Positions 19,640-29,652 are shown, counted from the first letter of the stretch. The stretch is DNA of 64,000 bases from Pseudomonas sp. BN417 (GCF_029871205.1 NZ_SSOJ01000164.1:97221-161220); one strand, 5' to 3'. The notes: generated by a model not told the origin, from the letters alone. A program made the numbers and translations.

Positions 19640-19683
19640 GGGGGTCGGACCCCTAAGTGCCCTTTTTCGGGCACCGACTCCCC
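19640..19683 (+). promoter_or_regulatory. structured leader before the NAGGN operon
   Basis: GGGGGTCGG (19640-19648) can pair with CCGACTCCCC (19674-19683), enclosing GTGCCC/GGGCAC (19657-19662/19669-19674). An alternative small hairpin GGGG/CCCC (19641-19653) competes with the outer stem. The element ends about 14 bases before the ribosome site of the amidotransferase gene. It may act as an attenuator or mRNA stabiliser; function is inferred. Confidence 0.4.
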
Positions 19684-19706
19684 AACGGCAACACCGGTAA
19701 GGACTT

Positions 19707-21476
19707 ATGTGCGGCATATCTGGAGAACTGCGTTTCGACAAGCAACCGGCCGACCTGGCCGCCCTCGATAGAATCACCCACCACCTAGCGCCCCGCGGCC
19801 CAGACGCGTGGGGCGTGCATAGCCAGGGACCGATCGCCCTGGGCCATCGACGGCTGAAGATCATGGACCTCGCCGACGCCTCCGGGCAGCCCATGCTGGA
19901 CCCCGAACTGGGACTGGCCATGGTGTTCAACGGCGCCATCTACAACTACCCCGAACTGCGCAAGGAGCTGCTGGCCCTGGGTTACCACTTCCATTCCGAC
20001 GGTGACACCGAAGTGCTGCTCAAGGCCTGGCATGCCTGGGGCAAGGACATGCTGCCCAGGCTCAACGGCATGTTCGCCCTGGCCATCTGGGAGCGCGACA
20101 GCCAGCGCCTGTTCCTCGCCCGCGACCGGCTCGGCATCAAGCCGCTCTACCTGTCGCAGGGCGACAAGCGCCTGCGCTTCGCCTCCAGCCTGCCGGCCCT
20201 GCTCCAGGGCGGTGACCTGAATACATCGCTGGACCCGCAGGCCCTCAACTTCTATCTCAACTTCCACGCCGTGGTGCCGGCACCGCGCACCCTGGTCAAG
20301 GGCGTGGAGAAGCTGCCGCCGGCCGGCTGGATGCAGATAGACGCCGACGGCAACTGCAGCCAGGGCACCTGGTGGCAGCTGGAATACGGCCCCCGCGAAG
20401 ACGAACAGATACTCGGCCTCGAGGACTGGCGCGATCTGCTGCTGACCAGCCTGCGCGACGCCGTCTCGATCCGCCAGCGTGCCGCCCGCGAAGTCGGCGT
20501 GCTGCTCTCCGGCGGTGTGGACTCCAGCCTCCTGGTCGGCCTGCTGGCGGAAACCGGCGTCGAGCAACTGGCGACCTTCTCCATCGGCTTCCAGGACACC
20601 GGCGGCGAGCGTGGCGACGAGTTCGAATACTCCGACCTGATCGCCCGCCATTACGGCACCCGCCATCAACAGCTGCGCATCGACGAGCACGAAGTGCTGG
20701 AGCAATTGCCCCAGGCATTCGCCGCCATGAGCGAACCCATGGTCAGTCACGACTGCATCGCCTTCTACCTCCTCGCCCGCGAGGTGTCGAAGCACTGCAA
20801 GGTGGTGCAGAGCGGCCAGGGCGCCGACGAGCTGTTCGGCGGCTACCACTGGTACCCGCCGCTGGCCGACACCTGCGACCCGTTCAACAGCTATCGTGCG
20901 GCCTTCTTCGACCGCAGCCACACCGAGTACCAGGCGACCGTGCAACCGGCCTGGCTCTGCGGCGACCTGGCCGGCGACTTCGTGCGCCAGCACTTCGAGC
21001 ACCCCGGCGCCCTCGACCCGGTGGACAAGGCCCTGCGCCTGGACAGCACGGTGATGCTGGTGGACGACCCAGTGAAGCGGGTGGACAACATGACCATGGC
21101 CTGGGGCCTGGAGGCGCGGGTGCCGTTCCTCGACTACCGGGTCGCCGAGTTGTCTGCGCGCATCCCTTCCCGCTTCAAGCTCGGCGACGGCGGCAAGGAG
21201 GTGCTCAAGGCCGCAGCGCGCAAGGTCATTCCCCATGAGGTGATCGACCGTCCCAAGGGCTACTTCCCGGTCCCCGGCCTCAAGCACCTGCAAGGCCGCA
21301 CCCGCGACTGGGTGAGCGAACTGCTGCTGGACCCGAGCCAGGACCGCGGCCTGTTCCAACCGGCCATGCTCGAGCGCCTGCTGGCCAGCCCGGCCGAAGA
21401 CATCACGCCGCTGCGGGGTTCCAAGCTCTGGCAGATGGCCGCCCTCAACCTCTGGCTCAACCAACAGGGACTCTGA
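19707..21476 (+). CDS. asnO: N-acetylglutaminylglutamine amidotransferase (asparagine synthase-like)
   Basis: Last step in making the osmolyte N-acetylglutaminylglutamine amide (NAGGN). The 589-residue enzyme starts with the glutaminase nucleophile Cys2 (MCGISGELRF), followed by the class II glutaminase domain with RGPDAWG and FNGAIYNYPELR, and then the synthetase domain with PP-loop LLSGGVDSSLLVGL and QGADELFGGYHWY. It resembles AsnB, but its gene sits next to the NAGGN synthetase, which marks it as the NAGGN form. ATG at 19707 has TAAGGA upstream. The next gene begins four bases after its stop. Confidence 0.92.
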   Translation: MCGISGELRFDKQPADLAALDRITHHLAPRGPDAWGVHSQGPIALGHRRLKIMDLADASGQPMLDPELGLAMVFNGAIYNYPELRKELLALGYHFHSDGDTEVLLKAWHAWGKDMLPRLNGMFALAIWERDSQRLFLARDRLGIKPLYLSQGDKRLRFASSLPALLQGGDLNTSLDPQALNFYLNFHAVVPAPRTLVKGVEKLPPAGWMQIDADGNCSQGTWWQLEYGPREDEQILGLEDWRDLLLTSLRDAVSIRQRAAREVGVLLSGGVDSSLLVGLLAETGVEQLATFSIGFQDTGGERGDEFEYSDLIARHYGTRHQQLRIDEHEVLEQLPQAFAAMSEPMVSHDCIAFYLLAREVSKHCKVVQSGQGADELFGGYHWYPPLADTCDPFNSYRAAFFDRSHTEYQATVQPAWLCGDLAGDFVRQHFEHPGALDPVDKALRLDSTVMLVDDPVKRVDNMTMAWGLEARVPFLDYRVAELSARIPSRFKLGDGGKEVLKAAARKVIPHEVIDRPKGYFPVPGLKHLQGRTRDWVSELLLDPSQDRGLFQPAMLERLLASPAEDITPLRGSKLWQMAALNLWLNQQGL

Positions 21477-21480
21477 ACCG

Positions 21481-23220
21481 ATGAAAGCCCATACCCTGCA
21501 CAGCCAGCGGCTGCTGCGCGGCCAGGCGCCGTCCTACCAGCGCCTGCAGGCACAGCTGGCCGAAGGTCACCAGGAGCCTCACGAGGCGCCGCAGATACTC
21601 CACTGCGGCTGGGGCCGCCTGCTCCTCGGCCACACCTTTCCCGACCCGGCGAGCCTGGCCCGCGAGCTGCTCGGCGAGCAGCCCGGCGAGCGCGACATCG
21701 CGCTGTACGTCGCCGCGCCCCAGCAGGTGCTGGCCCAGGCGCCGCAGCAACTGTTCCTCGACCCTTCCGACACCCTGCGCCTCTGGTTTCCCGACTATCG
21801 CCCGGCGCGCCGCGGCTTCCGTGGCTTCAGCATCCGCCGGACGCAGAGCGACGCCGACTGGCTGGCGGTCAACCAGCTCTACCGCTGCCGCGGCATGCTG
21901 CCGGTGGACCAGGAGGCCATCACCCCCCTGCACCTCGGCGGGCCGGTCTACTGGCTGGCCGAGGACGAACGCGAGGGCCAGGTGATAGGTGCCGTCATGG
22001 GCCTCAACCACCGCAAGGCCTTCCACGACCCGGAGGGCGGGTCCAGCCTCTGGTGCCTGGCGGTAGACCCACAATGCAGCGGCCCCGGCGTGGGCGAGGC
22101 CCTGGTGCGCCACCTGGTGGAGCACTTCATGAGCCGTGGGTTGAACTACCTCGACCTCTCGGTGCTGCACGACAACCGCCAGGCCAAGGCGCTCTACGCC
22201 AAGCTGGGCTTCCGCGACCTGGCCACCTTCACGGTAAAGCGCAAGAACAGCATCAACCAGACCCTGTTCATCGGCCCCGGCCCCGAAGCAGGGCTCAATC
22301 CCTACGCCCGCATCATCGTCGACGAGGCCCTGCGCCGCGGCATCGAGGTGCAGGTGGACGACGCCGAGGGCGGGCTGTTCAGCCTCAGCCAGGGCGGCCG
22401 GCGCATCCGCTGCCGGGAGTCCCTCAGCGACCTCACCAGCGCCGTGAGCATGACCCTCTGCCAGGACAAGCGCCTGACCCATCGGGCCCTGGCTCGCGTC
22501 GGCATCCACCAGCCGGCCCAGCGCCTGGCCGGCAGCGACGCGGAGAATGCCGCCTTCCTCGCCGAGCACGGCAGCCTGGTGGTCAAGCCGGTGAACGGCG
22601 AGCAGGGCCAGGGCGTCGCCGTGGACCTGCGCAACCTCGACGAGGTGAATACGGCGATCGCCAACGCCGAGCATTTCGACAGCCGGGTACTGCTGGAAAG
22701 TTGCCACCAGGGCTTCGACCTGCGGGTGGTGTTGATCAACTACGAAGTGGTGGCCGCCGCCATCCGCCGCCCCGCCGAAGTGGTCGGCAACGGCCAGCAC
22801 AACCTGCGCCAGTTGATCGAGTGCCAGAGCCGCAGGCGCCAGGCCGCCACCCAGGGCGAGAGCCGCATTCCCCTGGACGGCGAGACCGAGCGCACCCTGC
22901 GCGCCGCGGGCTACGGCTATGACGACGTGCTGCCCGCCGGCACCCGCCTGGCCGTGCGGCGCACCGCCAACCTGCATACCGGCGGCACCCTGGAAGACGT
23001 CACCGCGAGCCTGCACCCGGCCCTGGCCGAGGCGTCCATCCTCGCCGCCCGCACCCTGGAAATCCCGGTGGTGGGCCTGGACCTGCTGGTACCCGGCGCC
23101 GACCAGCCGGACTACGTGCTGATCGAGGCCAACGAGCGGGTCGGCCTGGCCAACCACCAGCCGCAGCCGACGGCGGAACGCTTCATCGACCTGCTGTTTC
23201 CGCTGAGCCGGATGAACTGA
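21481..23220 (+). CDS. ngg: N-acetylglutaminylglutamine synthetase (GNAT plus ATP-grasp)
   Basis: 579-residue fusion that joins two glutamines and acetylates the product for the osmolyte NAGGN. The first half contains a GNAT acetyltransferase (about 115-265; SLWCLAVDPQCSGPGVGEALVRHL is its acetyl-CoA loop, then LDLSVLHDNRQAKALYAKLGF). The second half is an ATP-grasp ligase (about 290-575; LVVKPVNGEQGQGVAVDLRNL, and the late VGLDLLVPGADQPDYVLIEANER metal loop). It follows asnO by four bases and precedes the M42 peptidase, as in other pseudomonads. Confidence 0.94.
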   Translation: MKAHTLHSQRLLRGQAPSYQRLQAQLAEGHQEPHEAPQILHCGWGRLLLGHTFPDPASLARELLGEQPGERDIALYVAAPQQVLAQAPQQLFLDPSDTLRLWFPDYRPARRGFRGFSIRRTQSDADWLAVNQLYRCRGMLPVDQEAITPLHLGGPVYWLAEDEREGQVIGAVMGLNHRKAFHDPEGGSSLWCLAVDPQCSGPGVGEALVRHLVEHFMSRGLNYLDLSVLHDNRQAKALYAKLGFRDLATFTVKRKNSINQTLFIGPGPEAGLNPYARIIVDEALRRGIEVQVDDAEGGLFSLSQGGRRIRCRESLSDLTSAVSMTLCQDKRLTHRALARVGIHQPAQRLAGSDAENAAFLAEHGSLVVKPVNGEQGQGVAVDLRNLDEVNTAIANAEHFDSRVLLESCHQGFDLRVVLINYEVVAAAIRRPAEVVGNGQHNLRQLIECQSRRRQAATQGESRIPLDGETERTLRAAGYGYDDVLPAGTRLAVRRTANLHTGGTLEDVTASLHPALAEASILAARTLEIPVVGLDLLVPGADQPDYVLIEANERVGLANHQPQPTAERFIDLLFPLSRMN

Positions 23221-23228
23221 TGCTCTTC

Positions 23229-23303
23229 GTAGGATGGGTGGAGCGGAGCGATACCCATCACTCCGAGCCACCGATGGGTATCGCGTTGCTCCACCCATCC
23301 TAC
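23229..23303. repeat. nested inverted repeat, GTAGGATGGGTGGAGC family
   Basis: Perfect 16-base arms (23229-23244 and 23288-23303) enclose a second perfect 10-base pair, GATACCCATC/GATGGGTATC (23250-23259/23273-23282). It sits inside the NAGGN operon between ngg and the peptidase and ends close to the peptidase ribosome site, so it could lower or stabilise expression of the downstream gene. Confidence 0.9.
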
Positions 23304-23322
23304 CGATCGCCAAGGAGATGCA

Positions 23323-24516
23323 ATGAGCAAGAGACTCCCCGACCCCGATCTCAACTACCTGCAGCAGGTGTTGCTGGAAATGCTCGCCATCCCCAGCCCC
23401 ACCGGATTCACCGACACCATAGTGCGCTACGTCGCGGAGCGCCTGGACGAGATCGGCATCCCCTACGAACTGACCCGCCGCGGCACCATCCGCGCCACCG
23501 TCAAGGGCCGCCAGAGCAGCCCGGACCGCGCGGTGTCCGCGCACCTGGACACCATTGGCGCCCTGGTCCGCGAGATCAAGGACAACGGCCGCCTGGGCCT
23601 GGCGCCCGTGGGTTGCTGGTCCAGCCGCTTCGCCGAAGGCAGCCGCGTCAGCCTGTTCTGCGAAAGCCGCGTGCTACGCGGCAGCGTGCTGCCCTTGCTG
23701 GCCTCGGGTCACGCCTTCAACACCCAGGTGGACAGCCTGCCGATCAGCTGGGATCACGTCGAACTGCGCCTGGACGCCTACAGCACCACCCGCGCCGACT
23801 GCGAAAGCCTGGGCGTGGCCATCGGTGACTTCGTCGCTTTCGATCCCTTGCCGGAGTTCACCGAGAGCGGCCATATCAGCGCCCGGCACCTCGACGACAA
23901 GGCCGGGGTGGCGGCCCTGCTCACCGCCCTCAAGGGCATAGCCGAGGCTTGCCTGCTGCCGCCCATCGACTGCCATCCTCTATTCACCATCACCGAGGAA
24001 ATCGGCTCCGGCTCGGCTGCGGCGCTGCCCTGGGACGTCAGCGAGTTCGTCGGCATCGATATCGCTCCGGTCGCCCCCGGCCAGCACTCCAGCGAACACG
24101 CGGTGAGCGTTGCCCTGCAGGATTCCGGCGGCCCCTACGACTTCCACCTCTCGCGGCACCTGCTGCGCCTGGGCGAGGAGCATTCCATCCCGGTGCGCCG
24201 TGACCTGTTCCGCTACTACCACAGCGACGCCCAGTCGGCGGTCACCGCCGGTCACGATATCCGCACCGCGCTGCTGGCCTTCGGCTGTGACGCCACCCAC
24301 GGCTACGAGCGTACCCATATCGACAGCCTGGAAGCCCTCACCCGCCTGCTCGGCGCCTACCTGATGAGCCCGCCGGTGTTCGCCACCGATGCGGTCACCA
24401 GCCAGCAATCCCTGGAACCGTTCAGCCACCAGTTGGAACATGACGCGCAGATGGAGAGCGAGACGCGCGTCCCGACCGTGGAAAGTCTTGTAGGAAAGGG
24501 CGAAGGCAACGCTTGA
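23323..24516 (+). CDS. M42-family peptidase of the NAGGN osmoprotectant system
   Basis: 397-residue zinc-type aminopeptidase relative. Metal and catalytic elements are present: SAHLDTIGALVREI (His-x-Asp), HLDDKAGVAALLTAL (bridging Asp), TITEEIGSGSA (catalytic Glu pair), GIDIAPVAPGQ and a C-terminal THGYERTHIDSL His. In this family the protein is found next to ngg and is thought to recycle or trim the dipeptide; that role comes from family knowledge, not from this sequence. It starts at 23323 with AAGGAG upstream, after a palindrome that separates it from ngg. Confidence 0.9.
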   Translation: MSKRLPDPDLNYLQQVLLEMLAIPSPTGFTDTIVRYVAERLDEIGIPYELTRRGTIRATVKGRQSSPDRAVSAHLDTIGALVREIKDNGRLGLAPVGCWSSRFAEGSRVSLFCESRVLRGSVLPLLASGHAFNTQVDSLPISWDHVELRLDAYSTTRADCESLGVAIGDFVAFDPLPEFTESGHISARHLDDKAGVAALLTALKGIAEACLLPPIDCHPLFTITEEIGSGSAAALPWDVSEFVGIDIAPVAPGQHSSEHAVSVALQDSGGPYDFHLSRHLLRLGEEHSIPVRRDLFRYYHSDAQSAVTAGHDIRTALLAFGCDATHGYERTHIDSLEALTRLLGAYLMSPPVFATDAVTSQQSLEPFSHQLEHDAQMESETRVPTVESLVGKGEGNA

Positions 24517-24579
24517 TGGGCGCCGCACGGACGGGCAAAGTGCCACGTAGGGACGCAATAACAACACCGGTGGTCGCCC

Positions 24580-27357
24580 ATGCTTCGCCTTTCGGGCTGT
24601 GTGAAACCTGCAGCACTCGGTCTGGCCTTTCTCCTGCTCTGGCTCTGCAAGTCAGCCCTGGCGATGACGGCCGTGCCACTCGACCAGGATCAGCTCAGGC
24701 TCTCCCTCGGCCCCTGGGTGCATTATCTGGAGGACCCGAGGGGCGAGCTGAGCCTGGAACAGGTGCGCAAGCTGCCCGACCCTGCCTTCAGCCAGGTCCG
24801 GGGTGAACAGGCCAACCTTGGCAAGAACGCCTCGGTCTGGTGGTTCAAGGTGCGTATGGACAACCGCCAACCCCATACCCTGAGCGGCTACCTCGAAGCC
24901 AACTACCCGCTGCTGGACAACATCCGCCTCTACTACATCACACCGGACGGCCGGGTACAGGCCCAGGAGTCCGGCGACCACTTCGCCTTCTCCCAACGCC
25001 CGGTGCAGGTGCGCAACTTCTGGTTCCCCCTGGGCCTCGAGCCCGGCCAGAGCACCCTGATCCTCCGCGTAGAAAGCACCAGCACCCTCTTCGTGCCCCT
25101 GGTGTTCAGCACCTTCGATGCCAGCGCCGCCGCCCAGGAGAACCTCATGGGGTTCAACGGGGCCTTCTATGGCGTGCTCTTCGCCATGTTCTTCTACAAC
25201 CTCTTCCTCTACCTCTCGCTGCGCGAGCCGGCCTACCTCTGGTACCTGGCCTACAACCTCAACGTCGGCCTGCTCGCCGCCTGCTTCGATGGCATGCTGT
25301 TCAAGCTGCTGCCCGAACACGTGGTGCTGCAGTCGGTGGCCATCTACATCTTCATGTACCTGCACTGCCTGACGGCGCTGCAGTTCAGTCGCCATTTCCT
25401 CCACACCGGCCTGCATTTCCCGCGCCTGGACCGGGTGCTGTGCGGGCTGATGGTCGCCACCCTGGCGGGGCTCCTGTCCTTCCCCCTGATCGGCCTGCAC
25501 GCCTGGAACATCCTGGCCAGCCTGACGGTATCCGGCATCTCCGCCTTCCTCCTGCTCACCGGCGTCTACGTCTGGCGCAAGGGGCTGCGCTACGGCTCCT
25601 ACTACACCCTGGCCTGGGGCGTGCTGCTGTTCGCCTTCATCCAGATCACCACCGGCTCCCTGGGGGTGGAAGTGCTGGGGCTGTTCGGCGCCACCGTGGT
25701 GAAGATCGGCGTCACCATCGAACTGATCACCCTCTCCATCGGCCTCGCCGACCGCATCAATACGCTCAAGGAAGAAGGTTTCCTCTCGCGCCAGGCGGCC
25801 GAGCAGGCGAACGTCGAAAGCCAGGCCAAGAGCCGTTTCCTGGCCAAGATGAGCCACGAGATCCGTACCCCGCTCAACGGCGTGCTGGGCATGCTGCAAC
25901 TGCTCAAGGAAACCCCGCTGGACCGCAGCCAGCGCTTCTATGTCGACACCATCTCGAGTTCCGGCACGGCACTGATGGCGGTGATCAACGACATCCTCGA
26001 CTTCGCCCGCATCGAGTCCGGCAAGCTGGAGCTGGAACATATCGAGTTCGACCTGGAAGACCTGGTCTCGGAGACCCTCGGCCTCTTCACCGCCCAGGCC
26101 ATGGACAAGCGACTGGGCCTGCACCTCAGCCTGGACGCCGGGGTACCCCGGCGTATCCAGGGCGACCCGACGCGCCTCAAGCAAGTGCTGATGAACCTGC
26201 TCGGCAACGCCCTCAAGTTCACCGCCGAAGGGCATGTCGCCCTCAACCTCGCCATGCGCCACGACGCCACCGGCAAGCCGCACCTGGTCTTCAGCATCTG
26301 CGACAGCGGCATTGGCATCCGCGCCGAAGCCCTGACCCAGCTGTTCAACTCCTTCGCCCAAGGGGATTCCAGCACCACGCGCCGCTATGGCGGCAGCGGC
26401 CTTGGCCTGGCCATCAGCAAGGAGCTGGTGGAATTGATGGGCGGGCGCATCGACGTGCAGAGCACCCCAAACCAGGGCACCCGCTTCAGCTTCGACATCC
26501 CCCTGCAAACGGGCGAATTCAACACCGACGACCTGAACCAGTTGCTCGACGGCCGTACCGCCCTGCTCGCCTGCCAGGATGCACTCGGCCTCGATGCCCT
26601 GAGTCGCCTGCTCGGCCGCTGGGGCATGCGCTGCGAACGCTGCCAGGACCCGGACAAGCTGGTCGACCGACTGGAGGATTTCGCCGTGCCGCCGCTGCTG
26701 GTGCTGATGGCGCCCTGGCCCGGCGACCCGGAGCGCTGGCTGGAGTCGCTGCGCCCGCACCTGGAACACGGCCAGCGGGTGCTGCTGATCTGCCCGCCGG
26801 AACGCTGCCAGCACCTGCCGCCGGGTGCCGGCCTGCGCCTGCGCGCGATGGCCCAGCCGCTGACCCTGGCGCACCTGCGCGAGACCCTGCAGGCGCTCTA
26901 CCGGGAACGCCGCCTGGAAGAACGCACGGAGATCCAGGAAGCGCGCCGCCGGGTCAGCGCCACGCCCTGCATCCTGGTCGCCGAGGACAATCCGGTGAAC
27001 CAGATGGTGGTCCAGGGCTTCCTCAAGAAGCGCGGCTACCTGGTCCGCACTGTGGCCAACGGCGTGGCCGCAGTGGACGAATACGAGCGCGACCCGGAAG
27101 GCATCCAGCTGATCCTGATGGACTGCGAGATGCCGGAGATGGACGGCTTCGAAGCCACCCGGCAGATCCGCCGGATCGAGCGCAACCGCAACTGGCCGGC
27201 GGTGCCCATAGTCGCCCTCACCGCCCACATCCTCGACGAGCACCGCCAGGCCGGAGCCGCCGCCGGCATGGACGACTTCCTCGGCAAGCCCCTGGACAGC
27301 GCACTGCTGTTCAGCACCCTGGAACGTTTCATCCTGCGCCAGAACGTGGATGGATGA
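24580..27357 (+). CDS. hybrid sensor histidine kinase, 7TMR-DISM type
   Basis: 925 residues. Signal peptide (1-30), periplasmic 7TMR-DISM extracellular domain (about 40-185), seven helices (about 190-385), coiled linker, HisKA with phospho-acceptor His426 in [12 protein letters not shown], ATPase domain ([35 protein letters not shown]), a degenerate receiver (about 640-765) with Ala711 where the Asp belongs, and a complete receiver with Asp848 in [13 protein letters not shown]. It lies 63 bases after the NAGGN peptidase gene on the same strand, so it may sense osmotic or envelope stress. The phosphorelay partner (Hpt) is not visible here. Confidence 0.92.
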   Translation: MLRLSGCVKPAALGLAFLLLWLCKSALAMTAVPLDQDQLRLSLGPWVHYLEDPRGELSLEQVRKLPDPAFSQVRGEQANLGKNASVWWFKVRMDNRQPHTLSGYLEANYPLLDNIRLYYITPDGRVQAQESGDHFAFSQRPVQVRNFWFPLGLEPGQSTLILRVESTSTLFVPLVFSTFDASAAAQENLMGFNGAFYGVLFAMFFYNLFLYLSLREPAYLWYLAYNLNVGLLAACFDGMLFKLLPEHVVLQSVAIYIFMYLHCLTALQFSRHFLHTGLHFPRLDRVLCGLMVATLAGLLSFPLIGLHAWNILASLTVSGISAFLLLTGVYVWRKGLRYGSYYTLAWGVLLFAFIQITTGSLGVEVLGLFGATVVKIGVTIELITLSIGLADRINTLKEEGFLSRQAAEQANVESQAKSRFLAKMSHEIRTPLNGVLGMLQLLKETPLDRSQRFYVDTISSSGTALMAVINDILDFARIESGKLELEHIEFDLEDLVSETLGLFTAQAMDKRLGLHLSLDAGVPRRIQGDPTRLKQVLMNLLGNALKFTAEGHVALNLAMRHDATGKPHLVFSICDSGIGIRAEALTQLFNSFAQGDSSTTRRYGGSGLGLAISKELVELMGGRIDVQSTPNQGTRFSFDIPLQTGEFNTDDLNQLLDGRTALLACQDALGLDALSRLLGRWGMRCERCQDPDKLVDRLEDFAVPPLLVLMAPWPGDPERWLESLRPHLEHGQRVLLICPPERCQHLPPGAGLRLRAMAQPLTLAHLRETLQALYRERRLEERTEIQEARRRVSATPCILVAEDNPVNQMVVQGFLKKRGYLVRTVANGVAAVDEYERDPEGIQLILMDCEMPEMDGFEATRQIRRIERNRNWPAVPIVALTAHILDEHRQAGAAAGMDDFLGKPLDSALLFSTLERFILRQNVDG

Positions 27358-27405
27358 CGCCGCACGGCGGCGGGGTTAGCATTCCGCCGCCGCTGGAGAC
27401 ACCTG

Positions 27406-27636
27406 ATGCTCATCCCCTTTGACCTGCTCGAAGCCGACACCCTGACCCGCCTGATCGAGGACTTCGTCACCCGCGAAGGTACCGACAATGGCGACGACAC
27501 CCCACTGGAAACCCGCGTCGAACGCGTTCGCCATGCGCTGAAGAAGGGCGAGGCGGTGATCGTCTACGACCCGGACAGCGAGCAGTGCCAGCTCATGCGC
27601 AAGCTCGACGTGCCCAGGGAATGGCTGGAGGAATGA
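27406..27636 (+). CDS. YheU family protein
   Basis: 76-residue acidic protein that matches YheU: MLIPFDLLEADTLTRLIEDFV, the TREG(T)DNGD stretch and VRHALKKGEAVIVYDPDSEQC. The role of the family is unknown. It begins about 50 bases after the sensor kinase stop and is probably the last gene of that transcript, followed by a repeat that may end transcription. Confidence 0.92.
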   Translation: MLIPFDLLEADTLTRLIEDFVTREGTDNGDDTPLETRVERVRHALKKGEAVIVYDPDSEQCQLMRKLDVPREWLEE

Positions 27637-27664
27637 GCCGGCCGCAAATGCTCTGCGCATGCAT

Positions 27665-27761
27665 TGTGGGGGCGAATTCATTCGCGATGGGCAGCGCAGC
27701 TGCCCCTGAAGACCCGAATGGCGAACCTGCGGTTCTCTCAGCGATTGAAATCGCCCCCACA
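27665..27761. repeat. REP-like inverted repeat, TGTGGGGGCGA family
   Basis: TGTGGGGGCGA (27665-27675) and TCGCCCCCACA (27751-27761) enclose GAATTCATTCGC on the left and GCGATTGAAA on the right plus a GGGCAGC/GCTGCCC hairpin. Lies between convergent yheU and the cytochrome gene. Confidence 0.87.
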
Positions 27762-27798
27762 GGTACAGCACCCAATCCCGCAGTCAGGCGCTGAGGCT

Positions 27799-29268
27799 TC
27801 AAAGCCCCGCCGCCTGCACCGGCTGGCTCAGGGGAACACTACGTTCGGCCTTGGCCATCCGGGTGATTTCCACCTTCATCTTGTCCTTGCCCAGCAGGTA
27901 ATCCACCAGACGCTGCGAGAACGGCCAGTAGTTCAACTCGGCAGTCAGGGTGACAGGCCCCACGGCATCCGCCGGCACCTGGAAGGAGAACTCACGGACG
28001 TCGTAGCCCTTGGGCAGGATGCGGTTGTCCGAGAGGATCTGGGTGGCATTCCATACCTCGATATCCAGTTCCTTGCCGTCCTTGTCGCCCAGGTGGACCT
28101 TGAAATTGCGGGTATCAGGCTCGGTTGCGCCTTCCTTGATCGCCCCCAGCCGATAGAACTCCCGGCCCGTGCCATCCACGGCATGGAAGTCGATCCAGAC
28201 CTCGCGGCCCTCGGGGAAACCGGTGGGCAGTTTGTGCCCCGCGCCGACATTGGCGACCTTCACGCGGACCGATACATCCTGGCCGGGTACCAGGCCGTCG
28301 GCCATCGGCTCGAACTCGATCGTCGCCGCCCGGGCCAGTGATTCCCGCGCACGCTGGGCCGCCTCCTTCTGCCCCAGGTATTCCAGTACCGCCGCATTGG
28401 CGCCGGTGAACCAGTGGGAGGCCACATCGGCGCGCTCAGGCCCCATGACCGCCGCCTTGCCGGCGAATCCCGGCATGTGGCAGCTCTGGCAGGTCTCACC
28501 ATTGAAACTGTATGGGCTCTCCAGCCACTCATCGTAGGTGCGCTCGACCGCCACGGTGCTGAAGGGGTGGGTCACGTTGTGGCAGGTGGCGCAGAAGTCC
28601 GAGCGAGTGTGCAGGCTTGAGTAGACGGTGTCGTGGTAGGGCGACACCGCGTCACGGCGCGGGCCGAACTTGGTCGGCTTGCCATGGGCCCGCGGACTCA
28701 GCACATAGGCGCCGTTGTCCAGGCCGGTTCGTGCGCTGATGTTGTGGCAGGTTTCGCAATCCACGCCCGGCATGGGGTTGTTCCGGGCTGTGAACTCCAC
28801 CGACGCACGATTGACCGTGGAATTGATCTGCCCCGTGGTCAGGCCGACGGGCGTGTGGCAACCCGTACAGAAGTTGTCGACCTTGCCTTCGGTCGCCTCG
28901 CTTGCCTTGCGCAGCAGCGCCCGATAGATGGGCTCATCCCAGGATTGGGACATCATCGAGGTGCGCCACTGCTGGTAGATCTCCCTATGGCAGGCACCGC
29001 AGACCTGGGCATCATCGAAATCCTTGGTACTCAGCAGGACGTTGTTCGGCGTATTGGCCCTATGGGGAAAGAAGGGCAGACCGTTCTTTTCCTCCATCAG
29101 CCGGGAACGCGCCGGTTCCAGCCACTTGTCATTGTCCTGGGGGGCTTCGGCGACCACCGACTGGGTCGCCAGTAGAATGACCAGGACGAAGCCGAACATC
29201 CTGAAGTTCCCGGTGCCTGGATTCGCGGGGGTCGATGGATCAGATGACTTCCTTACCAAGCCGACCAT
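27799..29268 (-). CDS. secreted pentaheme cytochrome c (cytochrome c554-like)
   Basis: 489 residues with five CXXCH heme sites (CGACH at 90, CTGCH at 133, CETCH at 170, CATCH at 225, CQSCH at 259) and a hydrophobic export signal (FGFVLVILLATQSVVAEA). The heme region resembles the cytochrome c554 family; the C-terminal 200 residues are beta-rich with no heme motif. It should be an electron carrier or multiheme reductase in the periplasm. No terminal oxidase or reductase partner is adjacent. The ATG at 29268 is preceded by GAGGGA; an internal ATG at residue 24 is an alternative. It is flanked by low-GC, gene-poor DNA upstream. Confidence 0.85.
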   Translation of the reverse strand: MVGLVRKSSDPSTPANPGTGNFRMFGFVLVILLATQSVVAEAPQDNDKWLEPARSRLMEEKNGLPFFPHRANTPNNVLLSTKDFDDAQVCGACHREIYQQWRTSMMSQSWDEPIYRALLRKASEATEGKVDNFCTGCHTPVGLTTGQINSTVNRASVEFTARNNPMPGVDCETCHNISARTGLDNGAYVLSPRAHGKPTKFGPRRDAVSPYHDTVYSSLHTRSDFCATCHNVTHPFSTVAVERTYDEWLESPYSFNGETCQSCHMPGFAGKAAVMGPERADVASHWFTGANAAVLEYLGQKEAAQRARESLARAATIEFEPMADGLVPGQDVSVRVKVANVGAGHKLPTGFPEGREVWIDFHAVDGTGREFYRLGAIKEGATEPDTRNFKVHLGDKDGKELDIEVWNATQILSDNRILPKGYDVREFSFQVPADAVGPVTLTAELNYWPFSQRLVDYLLGKDKMKVEITRMAKAERSVPLSQPVQAAGL

Positions 29269-29575
29269 GTCGTTCCCTCGCCGGAATCAAACAGCAGCAG
29301 GACGCAAGCACGAAGCGGCAGATTAACGGCAAAATCCGCCACGTTCGGCGCTTTTATCCGAAATTGAACCTGTATTCCCCGTTCACGGGGTGTTAGTCAG
29401 TAGTAGATGGGGGCCGTGCCTGCGTCAAATTCAAGGCGAATCACTAATCCGCAGATTCATATGCCATATCCATTTGAATTTACTTGGTTTATTTGCAGCA
29501 GATGGAGAAGAGAAAAGGCGATGAATGGCGATAATTTCGCACCAGCGACATCTCGGCCAGATAAAGCGGCGGGCA

Positions 29576-29600
29576 CAAAAAGGCCGCCAGAACGGCGGCC
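29576..29600 (-). terminator. rho-independent terminator, minus strand
   Basis: Stem GGCCGCC/GGCGGCC (29582-29588/29594-29600) with loop AGAAC. On the minus strand it is followed by TTTTTGTG. It indicates a minus-strand transcript from the right, which fits the small reading frame at 29653-29835. Confidence 0.7.
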
Positions 29601-29652
29601 AGACAAAGCACAGAGCACCAATAGACTCTGGAGTCAGAGTGTAGAAGCTTCG

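Noticed and set aside
24652..27243. 863-codon minus-strand frame
   Set aside because: Antisense of the hybrid kinase, whose domains are all intact on the plus strand.
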